64,000 bases of DNA. Source: Micromonospora chalcea. GTDB lineage: Bacteria > Actinomycetota > Actinomycetes > Mycobacteriales > Micromonosporaceae. The DNA lies in the NCBI RefSeq assembly GCF_002926165.1, contig NZ_MAGP01000113.1, positions 1 through 64,000 on the forward strand. The letters run 5' to 3'. Positions 1 to 11,488 of the stretch are shown piece after piece. The first letter of the stretch is position 1, and each line of letters opens with the position of its first letter. The notes beneath the pieces were generated by a model. It did no database searches. It was not told the DNA's origin and worked only from the letters and a program-made list of their open reading frames with translations. A program made the translations under genes and the position numbers.

Positions 1-8
1 CCGGTGCG

Positions 9-1247
9 GTGGCGCCGTCCGCCCCGGCGCGGGCGGCGAGATGGTGGCGTCACGATCTTCTGCTGCTGCCGGTGCTGGGCCTGCTCGACCTGTTCACGGC
101 GTCGTCCGTGGTGATCCAGAGCGAGCCGGTCGGCCCGGCCCGGCAGTGGCTGCAGGTGCTCGCCGCGGTGTTGTCGGTCGGCGCCCTGTGGTGGCGGGCC
201 CGCGCGCCGGTCGCGGTGTTCGGCTTCGAGTGCGCGCACGGCGTGGCGATGTGGTTCCTGCTGCACGACTACCGGCCGTGGGCGGGCCTGATCGTGGCGT
301 TGTACACGGTGGCGGCGTTGCGGCCGCTGGTGGTGTCGGCGGCGGCGAACGCGGCGGCGTGCGCGCGGAGCCTGCTCAGCGCGTTCGACTCGTTCCGGGT
401 GGAGCCGAGTGCGGGCGCGCGGGCCGGGGAGTTCGTGGTGACCGCGTTGATGTTCGCGCTCATCTACGCGGCTGCGTGGGCGGCCGGGTCGGTGGTGCGG
501 CGGCACCGGCGGCGGGTGGCCCAGTTGGAGCGGGAGCGGCGTGTGGCGCGGGCGGAGGCGGTGGCGTTGGAGCGTCGCCGGATCGCCGCGGAACTGCACG
601 ACGTGGTGTCCCACTCGGTGACGGTGATGGTGTTGCAGGCCGCCGGTGCGGCGCGGATCAGCGCGTCGGATCCGGAGCGGACCCGGGAGGCGCTGCTGCA
701 CATCCAGCAGGCCGGGCAGCAGGCGATGGCGGAGTTGCGGCGGCTGCTGGCGGTCATGCGGGCCGAGTCGGGGCCGGTGGGCGACGGTGAGCCGGGTCCG
801 CAGCCGCGGCTGGACGACATCGAGGTGCTGCTGACGTCGATGCGGTGCGCGGGGCTGACGGTGACGATGTCGGTGTCCGGCAGCCCTCGGCCGCTGGATC
901 CGAGCATCGAGCTGGCGGCGTACCGGACGGTGCAGGAGAGCCTGACGAACACACTCAAGCACGTCGGCCGGCGGGCCTGCGCGACTGTTCATTTCGGGTG
1001 GCAGGAGCGGGTGCTGTTGCTGCGCGTCGACGACGACGGCTCGGGCCGCGAGCCGGGCGCGGCGGCGGGGCTGTCGACCGGTAACGGGCTGGCCAGCCTC
1101 GCCGAGCGGCTGGAGCGTGTCGGCGGTCGTCTGGTCGCCGGGCCGCGTGCCGAGGGCGGGTTCCGGGTGAGCGCGACGCTGCCGGTCGCGCAGCACGGCG
1201 ACCTCGTCGCGGCCTCGGGTGACGGCGGGGTGCCGGCTGTCGGGTGA
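9..1247 (+). CDS. Sensor histidine kinase, HisKA_3 (NarX/DesK-like) family
   Basis: This is a membrane histidine kinase that autophosphorylates and should pass the phosphate to the response regulator that follows. About residues 15-160 hold several hydrophobic segments, followed by a basic, coiled linker. The dimerisation box contains ELHDVVSHS, placing the phospho-acceptor at His197. The C-terminal HATPase region has the N box near TNTLKH and a G-box-like GNGLASLAERL. The length (412 aa) is usual for the family. The GTG start lies at the window edge, so a start further upstream cannot be excluded. The response-regulator gene begins 99 bases downstream on the same strand, as in a classical two-component operon. 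The signal sensed is unknown. Confidence 0.88.
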   Translation: MAPSAPARAARWWRHDLLLLPVLGLLDLFTASSVVIQSEPVGPARQWLQVLAAVLSVGALWWRARAPVAVFGFECAHGVAMWFLLHDYRPWAGLIVALYTVAALRPLVVSAAANAAACARSLLSAFDSFRVEPSAGARAGEFVVTALMFALIYAAAWAAGSVVRRHRRRVAQLERERRVARAEAVALERRRIAAELHDVVSHSVTVMVLQAAGAARISASDPERTREALLHIQQAGQQAMAELRRLLAVMRAESGPVGDGEPGPQPRLDDIEVLLTSMRCAGLTVTMSVSGSPRPLDPSIELAAYRTVQESLTNTLKHVGRRACATVHFGWQERVLLLRVDDDGSGREPGAAAGLSTGNGLASLAERLERVGGRLVAGPRAEGGFRVSATLPVAQHGDLVAASGDGGVPAVG

Positions 1248-1346
1248 ACGGCGTGTCCGCTGTGCGACATCAGGGTGGCCGCCGGCGCGGGCGTCGATGA
1301 TCATGTGGTGGGGCCACAGTCCCGGCCGCCGACGACGGGAGCCTTC

Positions 1347-2054
1347 ATGATCCGGGTGCTGCTCGCCGACGACCAGCCGCTCGTACGGGCGGGACTCGCG
1401 ATGCTGCTCACCAACGAACCCGACATCGAGGTCGTCGCCGAGGCCGACGACGGGGCGCAGGCCGTGGAGGTCAGTCGGCGGCTGCGCCCGGACGTGGTGC
1501 TGATGGACGTGCGGATGCCCGGCACCGACGGGTTGGCCGCGACCAGGCTGATGGCCGACGAGCAGCTCATCGACGACCCGCAGCAGCCGGTACGGATCAT
1601 CATGCTGACCACGTACCACGTGGACGAGGCGGTGCACGCCGCGTTGCGGGCGGGCGCGTCCGGTTTCGTGCTCAAGGACGCCGCGCCCGCCGAGCTGGTG
1701 TCGGCGATCCGGGCGGTGGCCGACGGCGAGGCGTGGCTGGATCCGGCGGTGGCCCGGCGGCTGCTCGACGACCTCGCCGCCCGGCCCGACCCGGGACTGC
1801 CCACCCCGGTGCAGATGCGCCGGCTCACCCCGCGGGAACGGGAGGTGCTGGTGCTGATGGCGTACGGGATGTCGAACCGGGAGATCGCCGAGCATCTGGT
1901 GCTGGGCGACGCGACTGTCAAGACGCACGTCAGCCGGGTGCTGACGAAGCTGGGGCTGCGGGATCGGACGCACGCGGTGGTGGCCGCGTACCAGTGCGGC
2001 CTGGTGGAGCCCGGCACGGCGCCGCCGGTCCGGATGGCCGGTCTGTCCCGCTGA
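1347..2054 (+). CDS. NarL/LuxR-family two-component response regulator
   Basis: This DNA-binding response regulator is the probable partner of the upstream kinase. The receiver domain covers residues 1-125, with the acidic pair near D8-D9, phospho-acceptor Asp54 in LMDVRMPG and the conserved Lys110 in FVLKD. The LuxR-type helix-turn-helix covers about residues 158-218, with LTPREREVL and the recognition segment VKTHVSRVLTKLGL. I place the start at the ATG opening MIRVLLADDQ, because the open frame upstream of it is not receiver-like. Length is 235 aa. A strong hairpin follows the stop codon, so kinase and regulator probably form a complete two-gene transcription unit. Confidence 0.92.
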   Translation: MIRVLLADDQPLVRAGLAMLLTNEPDIEVVAEADDGAQAVEVSRRLRPDVVLMDVRMPGTDGLAATRLMADEQLIDDPQQPVRIIMLTTYHVDEAVHAALRAGASGFVLKDAAPAELVSAIRAVADGEAWLDPAVARRLLDDLAARPDPGLPTPVQMRRLTPREREVLVLMAYGMSNREIAEHLVLGDATVKTHVSRVLTKLGLRDRTHAVVAAYQCGLVEPGTAPPVRMAGLSR

Positions 2055-2083
2055 GACCGCGGCGCGGCCGGGGGTCTCAGCGG
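2048..2083. terminator. Hairpin terminator between response regulator and UvrA-like gene
   Basis: An 11-bp perfect stem (CCGCTGAGACC pairing with GGTCTCAGCGG) encloses a 14-base GC-rich loop. It overlaps the stop codon of the response regulator and lies between convergent genes. No T-tract follows, which is common in actinobacterial terminators, so function is inferred from position and symmetry. Confidence 0.6.
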
Positions 2084-2092
2084 GCGCGCCGG

Positions 2093-4468
<2,376 letters not shown>

Positions 4469-4524
4469 GGTCTCTCCGTCCGGGTCGGGTGTTCCGGTCG
4501 AGCCAGCGTCCGCCGCGGGCGCCG

Positions 4525-4938
4525 TCAGCGCCGCTCGTTGATGCGGATGAGGTTGCCGGTGGGGTCGCGGAACGCGCAGTCGCGCACGCCGTAGGGCTGT
4601 TCGGTGGGTTCCTGGACCACGTCGGCGCCGCTGGCCGCCAGCCGGTCGAACAGGCCGTCGAGGTCGTCGGTGGCGAGGGTGAGCGCGCCGTAGCTGCCCT
4701 TGGCGATGAGTTCGAGGACGGTGCGGCGCTCGTCGTCGCTGATGCCGGGGTCGACGGCCGGCGGGTGCAGGACGATGCCGGTCTCGGGCTGGTTCGGTGG
4801 GCCGACGGTGAGCCAGCGCATGGTGTCGCCCTGGCCGACGTCGTTGCGCAGTTCGAAGCCGAGGGTGTCGCGGTAGAAGGCGATGGCGGCGTCGGCGTCG
4901 GTGTGCGGCAGGAACGTGTAGTGAATGGTGATCGTCAT
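4525..4938 (-). CDS. VOC family (glyoxalase/bleomycin-resistance fold) protein
   Basis: This small 137-aa protein has the paired beta-alpha-beta-beta-beta fold of the vicinal oxygen chelate superfamily. Recognisable parts are the opening strand MTITIHYTFLPH, AIAFYRDTLGFEL, the central GIVLHPP strand, ATDDLDGLFDRLAASGADV and the closing FRDPTGNLIRI. The start is the ATG six bases beyond the stop of the AraC-type gene; the longer frame runs through that gene's end and is rejected. The two genes therefore look like one transcription unit, which suggests the AraC regulator controls it. VOC proteins may be isomerases, dioxygenases or drug-binding proteins, and the substrate cannot be told from sequence. 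Confidence 0.85.
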   Translation of the reverse strand: MTITIHYTFLPHTDADAAIAFYRDTLGFELRNDVGQGDTMRWLTVGPPNQPETGIVLHPPAVDPGISDDERRTVLELIAKGSYGALTLATDDLDGLFDRLAASGADVVQEPTEQPYGVRDCAFRDPTGNLIRINERR

Positions 4939-4943
4939 GGTGG

Positions 4944-5408
<465 letters not shown>

Positions 5409-5462
5409 GTCCGCATCCTGCCTGCTGGGCGGTGGTGTCGTCCACCTGTTCGAGCGGCGAGT

Positions 5463-5505
5463 CGCCGCCCGGGTGCACCTGGGCGGCTGGTGCACCCGGG
5501 CGGCG
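5463..5505 (-). terminator. Strong hairpin terminator downstream of pyridoxal kinase
   Basis: A 16-bp perfect stem (CGCCGCCCGGGTGCAC with its complement at 5490-5505) surrounds an 11-base loop, immediately after the pdxY stop codon and before the AraC-type gene start. Stability alone makes it a likely terminator. No T-run is present. Confidence 0.7.
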
Positions 5506-5506
5506 G

Positions 5507-6358
5507 TCAGCGCAGCCGGCGGGCGGTGAACCGGGTGGGCGGCGCGGCGATGGCGTCCTGGGCGGCGACGAGTTGCAGCTCCCGGGTGCCGGCGTCGAGG
5601 GTCGCCTCGAGTACCGCGTAGATCGAGTTTGTGGTGCGTTCCAGCGCGGTCTGCGGTGAGCCGGTGGTGGCGAGGTGCGCCAGGTAGAGGGCGGCGGTGA
5701 CGTCGCCGCCGCCGTTGGGGGCGATCGGCAGCAGCGGGGTGGTGACGGCCCAGGCGCCCTCGTCGGACACGGCGACGACTTCCAGGTGCCCGGCGGGCAG
5801 GTCGCCGTGCAGGACGCTGGTGACCAGGACGTGCCGGGGGCCGGTGGCGCGGACGGTGTCGACGGCGGCGAGCAGGTCGTCGAGGGTGTCGGTGGTGCGG
5901 GCGGCGAGGAACTCCAGCTCGAACTGGTTGGGGGTGACGATGTCGGCGCGGGGCACGACGGTGTCGCGCAGGTATTCGGGGATGCCGGGGCGGACGAACA
6001 TGCCGCGGCCGACGTCGCCCATGACCGGGTCGCAGCAGTAGAGCGCGGCCGGGTTGGCGGCCTTGACCCGGGCGACCGCGTCGAGGATGACCGCGCCGAC
6101 GGCCGGGTCGCCCTGGTAGCCGGAGAGGACGGCGTCGGCGGTGCCGAGCACGCCGCGGTCCTCGATCCCGGCGATGACGTCGGCGACGTCGGTGGGGGCG
6201 AGCAGCGGGCCGCGCCAGGCGCCGTAGCCGGTGTGGTTGGAGAAGTGCACGGTCAAAACCGGCCAGACCTCGTGTCGGAGGCGTTGCAATGGGAACACGG
6301 CGGCGGAGTTGCCGACGTGGCCGTAGGCGACCGACGACTGGATGGACAGGATCTTCAC
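5507..6358 (-). CDS. pdxY: Pyridoxal kinase PdxY
   Basis: This ribokinase-superfamily enzyme phosphorylates pyridoxal (and related B6 vitamers) to the 5'-phosphate in the cytoplasmic salvage route for PLP. The family start MKILSIQSSVAYGHVGNSA is intact. Other family features are FSNHTGYG, the YCCDPVMGD segment, NQFELEFL and the catalytic-Asp glycine motif near NGGGDVTAAL. The length of 283 aa is normal for PdxY. The gene stands alone on its strand and diverges from the OFA-type carrier. A strong hairpin closes it. No oddities seen. Confidence 0.93.
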   Translation of the reverse strand: MKILSIQSSVAYGHVGNSAAVFPLQRLRHEVWPVLTVHFSNHTGYGAWRGPLLAPTDVADVIAGIEDRGVLGTADAVLSGYQGDPAVGAVILDAVARVKAANPAALYCCDPVMGDVGRGMFVRPGIPEYLRDTVVPRADIVTPNQFELEFLAARTTDTLDDLLAAVDTVRATGPRHVLVTSVLHGDLPAGHLEVVAVSDEGAWAVTTPLLPIAPNGGGDVTAALYLAHLATTGSPQTALERTTNSIYAVLEATLDAGTRELQLVAAQDAIAAPPTRFTARRLR

Positions 6359-6538
6359 CTGCTCATGGTCGCATCCCCGGCGGGAGCTGACCGGCTGTGG
6401 TGGGGTGATGACGGGGCGGGACGGCGGTGACCGTTCGGCTCAGCGTTTCGACCGCCCGGCGCGGGGCGGGTTTGGGCGCAACGTGCGGTGGGGGCATGAA
6501 CCGCCTGTGTTCTCGCCATCTGGACGGAGGAAGCAACG

Positions 6539-7948
6539 ATGCTTTCCGCACTCGATCGTCGGCACACCGTCGCGCCGCCGGGGTACAGCCGCTGGCTGAT
6601 CCCTCCGGCCGCGCTGGCGATCCATCTGTGCATCGGGCAGGTGTACGCGACGAGCGTGTACAAGAACTCCCTGATCGCGCATTTCGACACGGGGCAGACG
6701 GCGATCGGGGTGATCTTCAGCATCGCGATCGTGATGCTGGGGTTGTCGGCCGCGGTGGCCGGTACGTGGGTGGAGGCGAACGGGCCGCGTAAGGCCATGT
6801 TCGTGTCGGCGTGTTTCTGGGCGGCGGGGTTCCTGGTCGGGGCGCTGGGCATCGCGACCGGGCAGCTGTGGCTGCTGTACCTGGGGTACGGGGTGCTGGG
6901 CGGGATCGGTCTGGGGATCGGGTACATCTCCCCCGTCTCCACGTTGATCAAGTGGTTCCCGGACCGGCCGGCGCTGGCGACCGGGCTGGCGATCATGGGG
7001 TTCGGTGGCGGGGCGATGGTGGCCTCTCCCCTGTCCCGGCAGCTGCTGTCGTTCTACGACGCCGGGTACGACCCGTCGGACAGCGGTTCCACCGCGTCGG
7101 GTTCGGCGCTGGTGTGGCTGTTCGTGACGCTCGGCATCGGCTACTTCGTGATCATGATGTTCGGGGTGTTCAACGTGCGGGTGCCGGCGCCGCACTGGCG
7201 GCCGGCCGGTTTCGACCCGTCGACGGTGGCGGAGAAGCCGCTGGTGACCACGGCGAACGTGTCGGCGGCCAACGCGCTGAAGACGCGGTCGTTCTGGCTG
7301 CTGTGGGTGGTGCTGTTCTGCAACGTGACGGCGGGTATCGGCATCCTGGAGCAGGCCAGCCCGATGATCCAGGACTTCTTCCGCGACAACGGGACCTCGG
7401 CGGTGTCGGTGGCGGCGGCCGGCGGGTTCGTGGGAGTGCTGTCGCTGTTCAACATGGCGGGCCGGTTCGTGTGGTCGTCCACGTCGGATGTGATCGGCCG
7501 TAAGCCGATCTACGTGGTGTACCTGGGTGTGGGCATGGTGCTGTACCTGCTGCTGGCGCTGGTGGGGCAGACCTCGACGGCGTTGTTCGTGCTGCTGGCA
7601 TCCGTGATCCTGTCGTTCTACGGCGGCGGGTTCGCGACCATTCCGGCGTACCTGCGGGACCTGTTCGGCACGTTCGAGGTGGGCGCGATCCACGGCCGGC
7701 TGCTGACCGCGTGGTCGGCGGCCGGGGTGGCCGGGCCGCTGATCGTCAACGGGTTCCTCGACGCGCAGGGCGAGCCGGGCACGTTGACCGCGGCGGCGTA
7801 CCGGCCGGCGCTGTTCACGATGGTCGGCGTGCTGGCCGTCGGCCTGGTGGCGAACCTGCTGGTGCGGCCGGTGCCGGAGCGCTACCACGAGCCGGCGTCG
7901 GGACGGGACGGGACAGCGCAGGGGCCGACGGAGAGGAGCGGATCGTGA
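6539..7948 (+). CDS. OFA-family (oxalate/formate antiporter-like) MFS transporter
   Basis: This 469-aa secondary transporter has about 12 membrane segments. N-terminal features match the OFA branch of the major facilitator superfamily: WLIPPAALAIHLCIGQVYA, GIGLGIGYISPVSTLIKWFPD and the glycine-rich GFGGGAMV. The second half begins with a NALKTRSFWLLW segment, and NMAGRFVWSSTSD is the repeated motif-A equivalent. Substrates of the family are small carboxylates such as oxalate, formate or pyruvate; which applies here is unknown. GGAGGAAG lies five bases upstream of the ATG. The stop codon overlaps the GTG of a 41-residue membrane protein, which suggests translational coupling. Confidence 0.88.
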   Translation: MLSALDRRHTVAPPGYSRWLIPPAALAIHLCIGQVYATSVYKNSLIAHFDTGQTAIGVIFSIAIVMLGLSAAVAGTWVEANGPRKAMFVSACFWAAGFLVGALGIATGQLWLLYLGYGVLGGIGLGIGYISPVSTLIKWFPDRPALATGLAIMGFGGGAMVASPLSRQLLSFYDAGYDPSDSGSTASGSALVWLFVTLGIGYFVIMMFGVFNVRVPAPHWRPAGFDPSTVAEKPLVTTANVSAANALKTRSFWLLWVVLFCNVTAGIGILEQASPMIQDFFRDNGTSAVSVAAAGGFVGVLSLFNMAGRFVWSSTSDVIGRKPIYVVYLGVGMVLYLLLALVGQTSTALFVLLASVILSFYGGGFATIPAYLRDLFGTFEVGAIHGRLLTAWSAAGVAGPLIVNGFLDAQGEPGTLTAAAYRPALFTMVGVLAVGLVANLLVRPVPERYHEPASGRDGTAQGPTERSGS

Positions 7949-8070
7949 ACGAGCACAGCGGTGGCGGGCAGCGGACCCGCCTGGTGGTGTCGTGGCTGGT
8001 GGTGTCGGTGCTGCTGGGCTACGGGGTGGTGCAGACGGTGATCACGGCGGCGAAGCTGTTCACCCAGTAG
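7945..8070 (+). CDS. Small single-span membrane protein coupled to OFA transporter
   Basis: This 41-residue protein starts at a GTG that overlaps the transporter stop (GTGA). It carries a short charged N-terminus, one hydrophobic helix (VVSWLVVSVLLGYGVVQTV) and a short tail ending KLFTQ. The position, coupling and single span suggest an accessory subunit of the carrier. I recall similar tiny proteins annotated as MFS transporter small subunits next to OFA carriers, though I cannot search for them. A terminator hairpin follows 14 bases after the stop, so the two genes form a closed bicistronic unit. Confidence 0.7.
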   Translation: MNEHSGGGQRTRLVVSWLVVSVLLGYGVVQTVITAAKLFTQ

Positions 8071-8084
8071 CGCAGAAGGCGAGG

Positions 8085-8116
8085 CGGCGGCCCGGGGCGG
8101 ACACCCCGGGCCGCCG
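8085..8116. terminator. Bidirectional hairpin terminator
   Basis: A 13-bp perfect GC stem (CGGCGGCCCGGGG with complement at 8104-8116) and a six-base loop lie between two convergent genes, the small membrane protein and the SDR gene. The symmetry would serve both directions. Confidence 0.7.
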
Positions 8117-8121
8117 TCGTG

Positions 8122-8850
8122 TCAGAGCCCGCCGCCGACGCGCAGGACCGCGCCCGTGGTGTACGAGGCGTCCGGGCCGAGCAGGTGGGCGATCGCGTCG
8201 GCGACCTCCTCGGGTTCCCCAGCGCGGCCCATCGGGATCCGCCCAGCGGCGGAGTCGGGTCGGTCGGGCACGCCGGAGCGGGCGTGGATGGTGGTGCGGA
8301 TGATGCCAGGGGCGACGGCGTTGACGCGGATGCCGTGCGGCGCGAGTTCCTTGGCGAGCCCGACGGTGAGGGTGTCGGTGGCGGCCTTGACGGCGGCGTA
8401 GTGGACGTACTCGCCGGGTGAGCCGAGCGTGGCGGCGACGGAGGAGACGTTGACGATGGCGCCGCCACGGGTGAGCCGCCGGGCCGCCTGCTGGGCGCAG
8501 AGCACGTACCCGATGAGGTTGACGTCGACGACCTCGCGATGGCCGTCGACGCGCAGGTCGGTGAACGGGCCGATCGGGCTGGTGACGCCGGCGTTGTTGA
8601 CCAGGCCGGTGAGCGGGCCGAGCCGGTCGGCGGCGTCGAAGATGCGGCGTACCTGGTCCGGGTCGGTGGTGTCGGCGGCGACGGTGACCGCGCGGCGGCC
8701 GGCCGCGCGGACGTCGGCGGCCACGGATTCGGCGGCGGTGTGGTCGGCGCGGTAGCCGATGACCAGGTCGTGGCCCTCGGCGGCCAGCCGCCGGGCGGTG
8801 GCCGCGCCGATGCCGCGTCCTCCCCCGGTGACGATGGTGACGGAGGTCAA
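8122..8850 (-). CDS. Short-chain dehydrogenase/reductase (SDR)
   Basis: This is a classical NAD(P)-dependent oxidoreductase of 242 aa. The Rossmann motif TGGGRGIGAATA is near residues 8-19, NNAG near residue 90, a Ser in the VNVSSVAA strand, and the catalytic Tyr and Lys in YAAVKAAT. The C-terminal GGGL ending is typical of the FabG-like group. The start is a TTG at 8850, preceded at good spacing by GGAGAA; the frame continues upstream without SDR features. It is divergent from the patatin-like gene with a 75-base shared promoter region. The alcohol or ketone substrate is unknown. Confidence 0.88.
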   Translation of the reverse strand: MTSVTIVTGGGRGIGAATARRLAAEGHDLVIGYRADHTAAESVAADVRAAGRRAVTVAADTTDPDQVRRIFDAADRLGPLTGLVNNAGVTSPIGPFTDLRVDGHREVVDVNLIGYVLCAQQAARRLTRGGAIVNVSSVAATLGSPGEYVHYAAVKAATDTLTVGLAKELAPHGIRVNAVAPGIIRTTIHARSGVPDRPDSAAGRIPMGRAGEPEEVADAIAHLLGPDASYTTGAVLRVGGGL

Positions 8851-8925
8851 TGCAATTCTCCCCTGCCTTGCGGTGGGGGCGACGTTACCGTGGGCGGGAC
8901 CATCCGGGGTGGAGAGGACTGTCAC

Positions 8926-9759
8926 ATGGGGCGCGCGTTGGTGCTGGGTGGCGGCGGGGTCACCGGGGTGGCCTGGGAGCTGGGCCTGCTGGCCGGGCTG
9001 GCCGGGCACGGCCTGCGGTTGGACGAGGCGGAGCTGGTGGTGGGCACGTCGGCCGGGTCGGTGGTCGGGGCGCAGGTGCGTTCGGGTACGCCGGTGACGC
9101 AGTTGTACGAGGCGCAACTGCGGCCGCCCCGCGAGGAGGTGCCGGCGCGCCTCGGGACGGGGGTGCTGTTGCGCTGGGCGTGGGCCGGTGGGCGGGGCCG
9201 GGACGCGGCGCGGGCCCGGGCGCGTATCGGCGCGATGGCGTTGTCGGCGCGTACCCCGTCGGAGCAGTCGCGGCGGGCGGTGATCGCGGCGCGGCTGCCG
9301 TCGTCGGACTGGCCGGCGGCGCGGCTGCTGGTCACCGCCGTGGACGCGGCCTCCGGCGAGTTCGTGGTGTTCGACGCGGACAGCGGGGCGTCGCTGGTGG
9401 ACGCGGTCGGGGCCAGTTGCGCGGTGCCGGGGGTCTGGCCGCCGGTGACGATCGGTGACCGGCGTTTCGTCGACGGCGGCGTCCGGTCGCCGGTGAACGC
9501 GGACCTGGCGGCCGGGTGCGAGCGGGTGGTGGTGCTGGCGCCGACCCGTGCGGCGGTCGGACCGATGCCGCGGCTGTCGGCGCAGGTGACGGCGCTGCGG
9601 GAGGCGGGCGCGCGGGTGGCGGTGGTGTCGCCGGACCGGGCGGCACGCACGGCGATCGGCCGTAACGTGCTGGATCCGGCGCGGCGGGCCGCGTCGGCGC
9701 GGGCCGGGTTCGCCCAGGCCGACACGGTGGCCGCCGAGGTGGCCGGGGTGTGGCGGTGA
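8926..9759 (+). CDS. Patatin-like phospholipase / acyl hydrolase
   Basis: This predicted lipid acyl hydrolase uses a Ser-Asp dyad. It shows the glycine-rich oxyanion segment LGGGGVTGVAWELG at residues 7-20, the nucleophile motif GTSAG with Ser42, and the catalytic-Asp motif VDGG near residue 185. Length is 277 aa. GGAGAGG stands upstream of the ATG. No signal peptide or membrane segment is evident, so it should be cytoplasmic or peripheral. It is divergently arranged with an SDR gene. The natural substrate is unknown; bacterial members include phospholipases and regulators of lipid turnover. Confidence 0.88.
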   Translation: MGRALVLGGGGVTGVAWELGLLAGLAGHGLRLDEAELVVGTSAGSVVGAQVRSGTPVTQLYEAQLRPPREEVPARLGTGVLLRWAWAGGRGRDAARARARIGAMALSARTPSEQSRRAVIAARLPSSDWPAARLLVTAVDAASGEFVVFDADSGASLVDAVGASCAVPGVWPPVTIGDRRFVDGGVRSPVNADLAAGCERVVVLAPTRAAVGPMPRLSAQVTALREAGARVAVVSPDRAARTAIGRNVLDPARRAASARAGFAQADTVAAEVAGVWR

Positions 9760-9765
9760 CCGCGA

Positions 9766-10986
9766 TCAGGAGTCGCTGGTCAGGCGCGCCAGCCGCCGGT
9801 TGAGGTAGCGCTGTTCGGGCAGGCTGCCGGTGAGCCGGGCGGCCAGCCGGTAGTGCTCGGCGGCGGCCCGCGGGTCGCCGTGCAGCTCCAGCAGGTGGGC
9901 GCGGACGGCGTGCAGCCGGTGGTGGCCGCGCATGGCCGGGTCGGTCAGCAGCGGACCGAGCAGCGCCAGCCCGACGTCGGGGCCGTGCGCCATGGCCACG
10001 GCGACGGCCTGGTTGAGTGTGACGAACGGGCTGGGGGCGACCCGGCTCAGCATGTCGTAGAGGACGCTGATCTGCAGCCAGTCGGTGCGGTCGAACGTCG
10101 GGGCCTCGGCGTGGACGGCGGCGATGGCCGCCTGGAGCTGGTAGCGGCCCACCGGGCCGTGGGGCAGGGCACGGCCGAGCAGCGCGACGCCCTCGTCGAT
10201 CAGGTCGGCGCGCCAGCGGGAGCGGTCCTGGTCGGCGAGCGGCACGAGGTCACCGGCGGCGTCGGTGCGGGCGGGCGACCGGGCGTGGGTGAGCAGCATC
10301 AGCGCCAGCGCGCCGGTCACCTCGTGGTGCTCGGGCAGTGCGGTGTGGACCTGGCGGGTGAGCCGGATCGCCTCCTCGGCGAGTGCGACGTCCAGGAGCT
10401 GGTCGCCGGAGGTGCGGGTGTAGCCCTCGCTGAACACCAGGTGGCACACGTCGAGCACGGCGGCCACCCGGGCGGGCAGCGCGTGCGGCGGCGGCATGGT
10501 GAACCGGGCGCCCGCCTCGCGCAGCGTCGCGCGGGCCCGGCTCAGCCGCTGCGTCATGGTCCGGGCCGGCACCAGGTAGGCGGCGGCGATCTGCTCGACG
10601 CGCAGGCCGGCCACCGCGCGCAGGGTCAGCGCGACCTGTGAGGGGCGGCTCAGCGCCGGGTGGCAGCACAGGAACAGCAGCCGCATCGTGTCGTCGGCGC
10701 CGGTCACCGGCGTGTCGTCGACGGGCGGTACGCGGCCGGCGTCGGGTTGCCGGGCCGCGTCGAGCCGCTCGCGGCGGGTACGGGCCGCGTCGGCGCGGAT
10801 CCGGTCGATCAGCCGCCGCGCGGCGACCCGGATGAGCCAGGCGCGGGGGTCGTCGGGGACGCCGGTGCGCGGCCAGTTGGCGGCGGCCGCCTCCGCCGCG
10901 TCCTGCAGGGCGTCCTCGCAGGCGTCGGGGTGCCCGTAGCGGCGCAGCAGCGCGGCGCGGACGTGCGGCGCCTCCCGGCGCCACAC
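9766..10986 (-). CDS. ECF sigma factor with C-terminal extension (ECF42-like)
   Basis: This is a sigma-70 family extracytoplasmic-function factor of 406 aa. Region 2 occupies about residues 1-70 (ALLRRYGHPDACEDALQDA, RAWLIRVAARRLIDRIR). Region 4 covers about 100-160 (LFLCCHPALSRPSQVALTLRAV, then VPARTMTQRLSRAR). The long C-terminal part is helical and TPR-like, as in the ECF42 group, where the extension replaces an anti-sigma factor in control. The YCII/DGPF-type gene ends 19 bases upstream on the same strand, the standard ECF42 partner arrangement. The start is GTG at 10986; no better in-frame ATG exists before the upstream stop. The promoters it recognises are unknown. Confidence 0.88.
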   Translation of the reverse strand: MWRREAPHVRAALLRRYGHPDACEDALQDAAEAAAANWPRTGVPDDPRAWLIRVAARRLIDRIRADAARTRRERLDAARQPDAGRVPPVDDTPVTGADDTMRLLFLCCHPALSRPSQVALTLRAVAGLRVEQIAAAYLVPARTMTQRLSRARATLREAGARFTMPPPHALPARVAAVLDVCHLVFSEGYTRTSGDQLLDVALAEEAIRLTRQVHTALPEHHEVTGALALMLLTHARSPARTDAAGDLVPLADQDRSRWRADLIDEGVALLGRALPHGPVGRYQLQAAIAAVHAEAPTFDRTDWLQISVLYDMLSRVAPSPFVTLNQAVAVAMAHGPDVGLALLGPLLTDPAMRGHHRLHAVRAHLLELHGDPRAAAEHYRLAARLTGSLPEQRYLNRRLARLTSDS

Positions 10987-11005
10987 GTCCGCCAGCGCTG
11001 TGGCG

Positions 11006-11398
11006 TTACTGATCGGAGCCGCCCGGCCACATCAGGGGCCGCAGCTCGACGGTCTCCCCCGGGCCGGCGAACTTCGCCGCGACGGCCTCGGCGCGGGCCT
11101 GGTCCTCCACGTCGATCAGGAAGAACCCGGCGAGGTGTTCCTTGGCTTCGGAGTACGGGCCGTCGGTCACCAGCGGCGCGCCGTCGCTCCACCGGTACAG
11201 CCGTGCGGTGGCGGGGTCGGCGAGCGCCTCACCGACGACGAGCTCACCGTTGGCGTGCAGCTCGGTCAGCACCTGCTCGAAGTCGGCGTTGAGCCGGTCC
11301 CGTACCTCGGCGGGCAGCTCCTGGTAGGAGGCCAGATACTCGGAGGTGGGGTGGCCCCACGGCTCCGGGTTGGAGTGGATCATGATGACGTACTTCAC
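11006..11398 (-). CDS. YCII/DGPF-domain protein, partner of ECF sigma factor
   Basis: This 130-aa ferredoxin-like-fold protein begins MKYVIMIHSNPEP and carries the VTDGPYSEAKEHLAGFFLIDV stretch that defines the DGPF (YCII-related) family. A GAAGGA ribosome site lies seven bases before the GTG start. It is followed directly by the ECF sigma gene, matching the conserved ECF42-DGPF gene pair. Its biochemical role is not established; a link to sensing or detoxification is the usual conjecture. An open frame continues upstream but lacks conserved features. Confidence 0.88.
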   Translation of the reverse strand: MKYVIMIHSNPEPWGHPTSEYLASYQELPAEVRDRLNADFEQVLTELHANGELVVGEALADPATARLYRWSDGAPLVTDGPYSEAKEHLAGFFLIDVEDQARAEAVAAKFAGPGETVELRPLMWPGGSDQ

Positions 11399-11488
11399 TG
11401 TTGGTCCTTCGCGTCGTGCGGCGGTGCCTCCCCGCCGCTCGCCGGGTACGACGGAGCCGGATCGCCGATGTCTACATATCCTCGCGTC

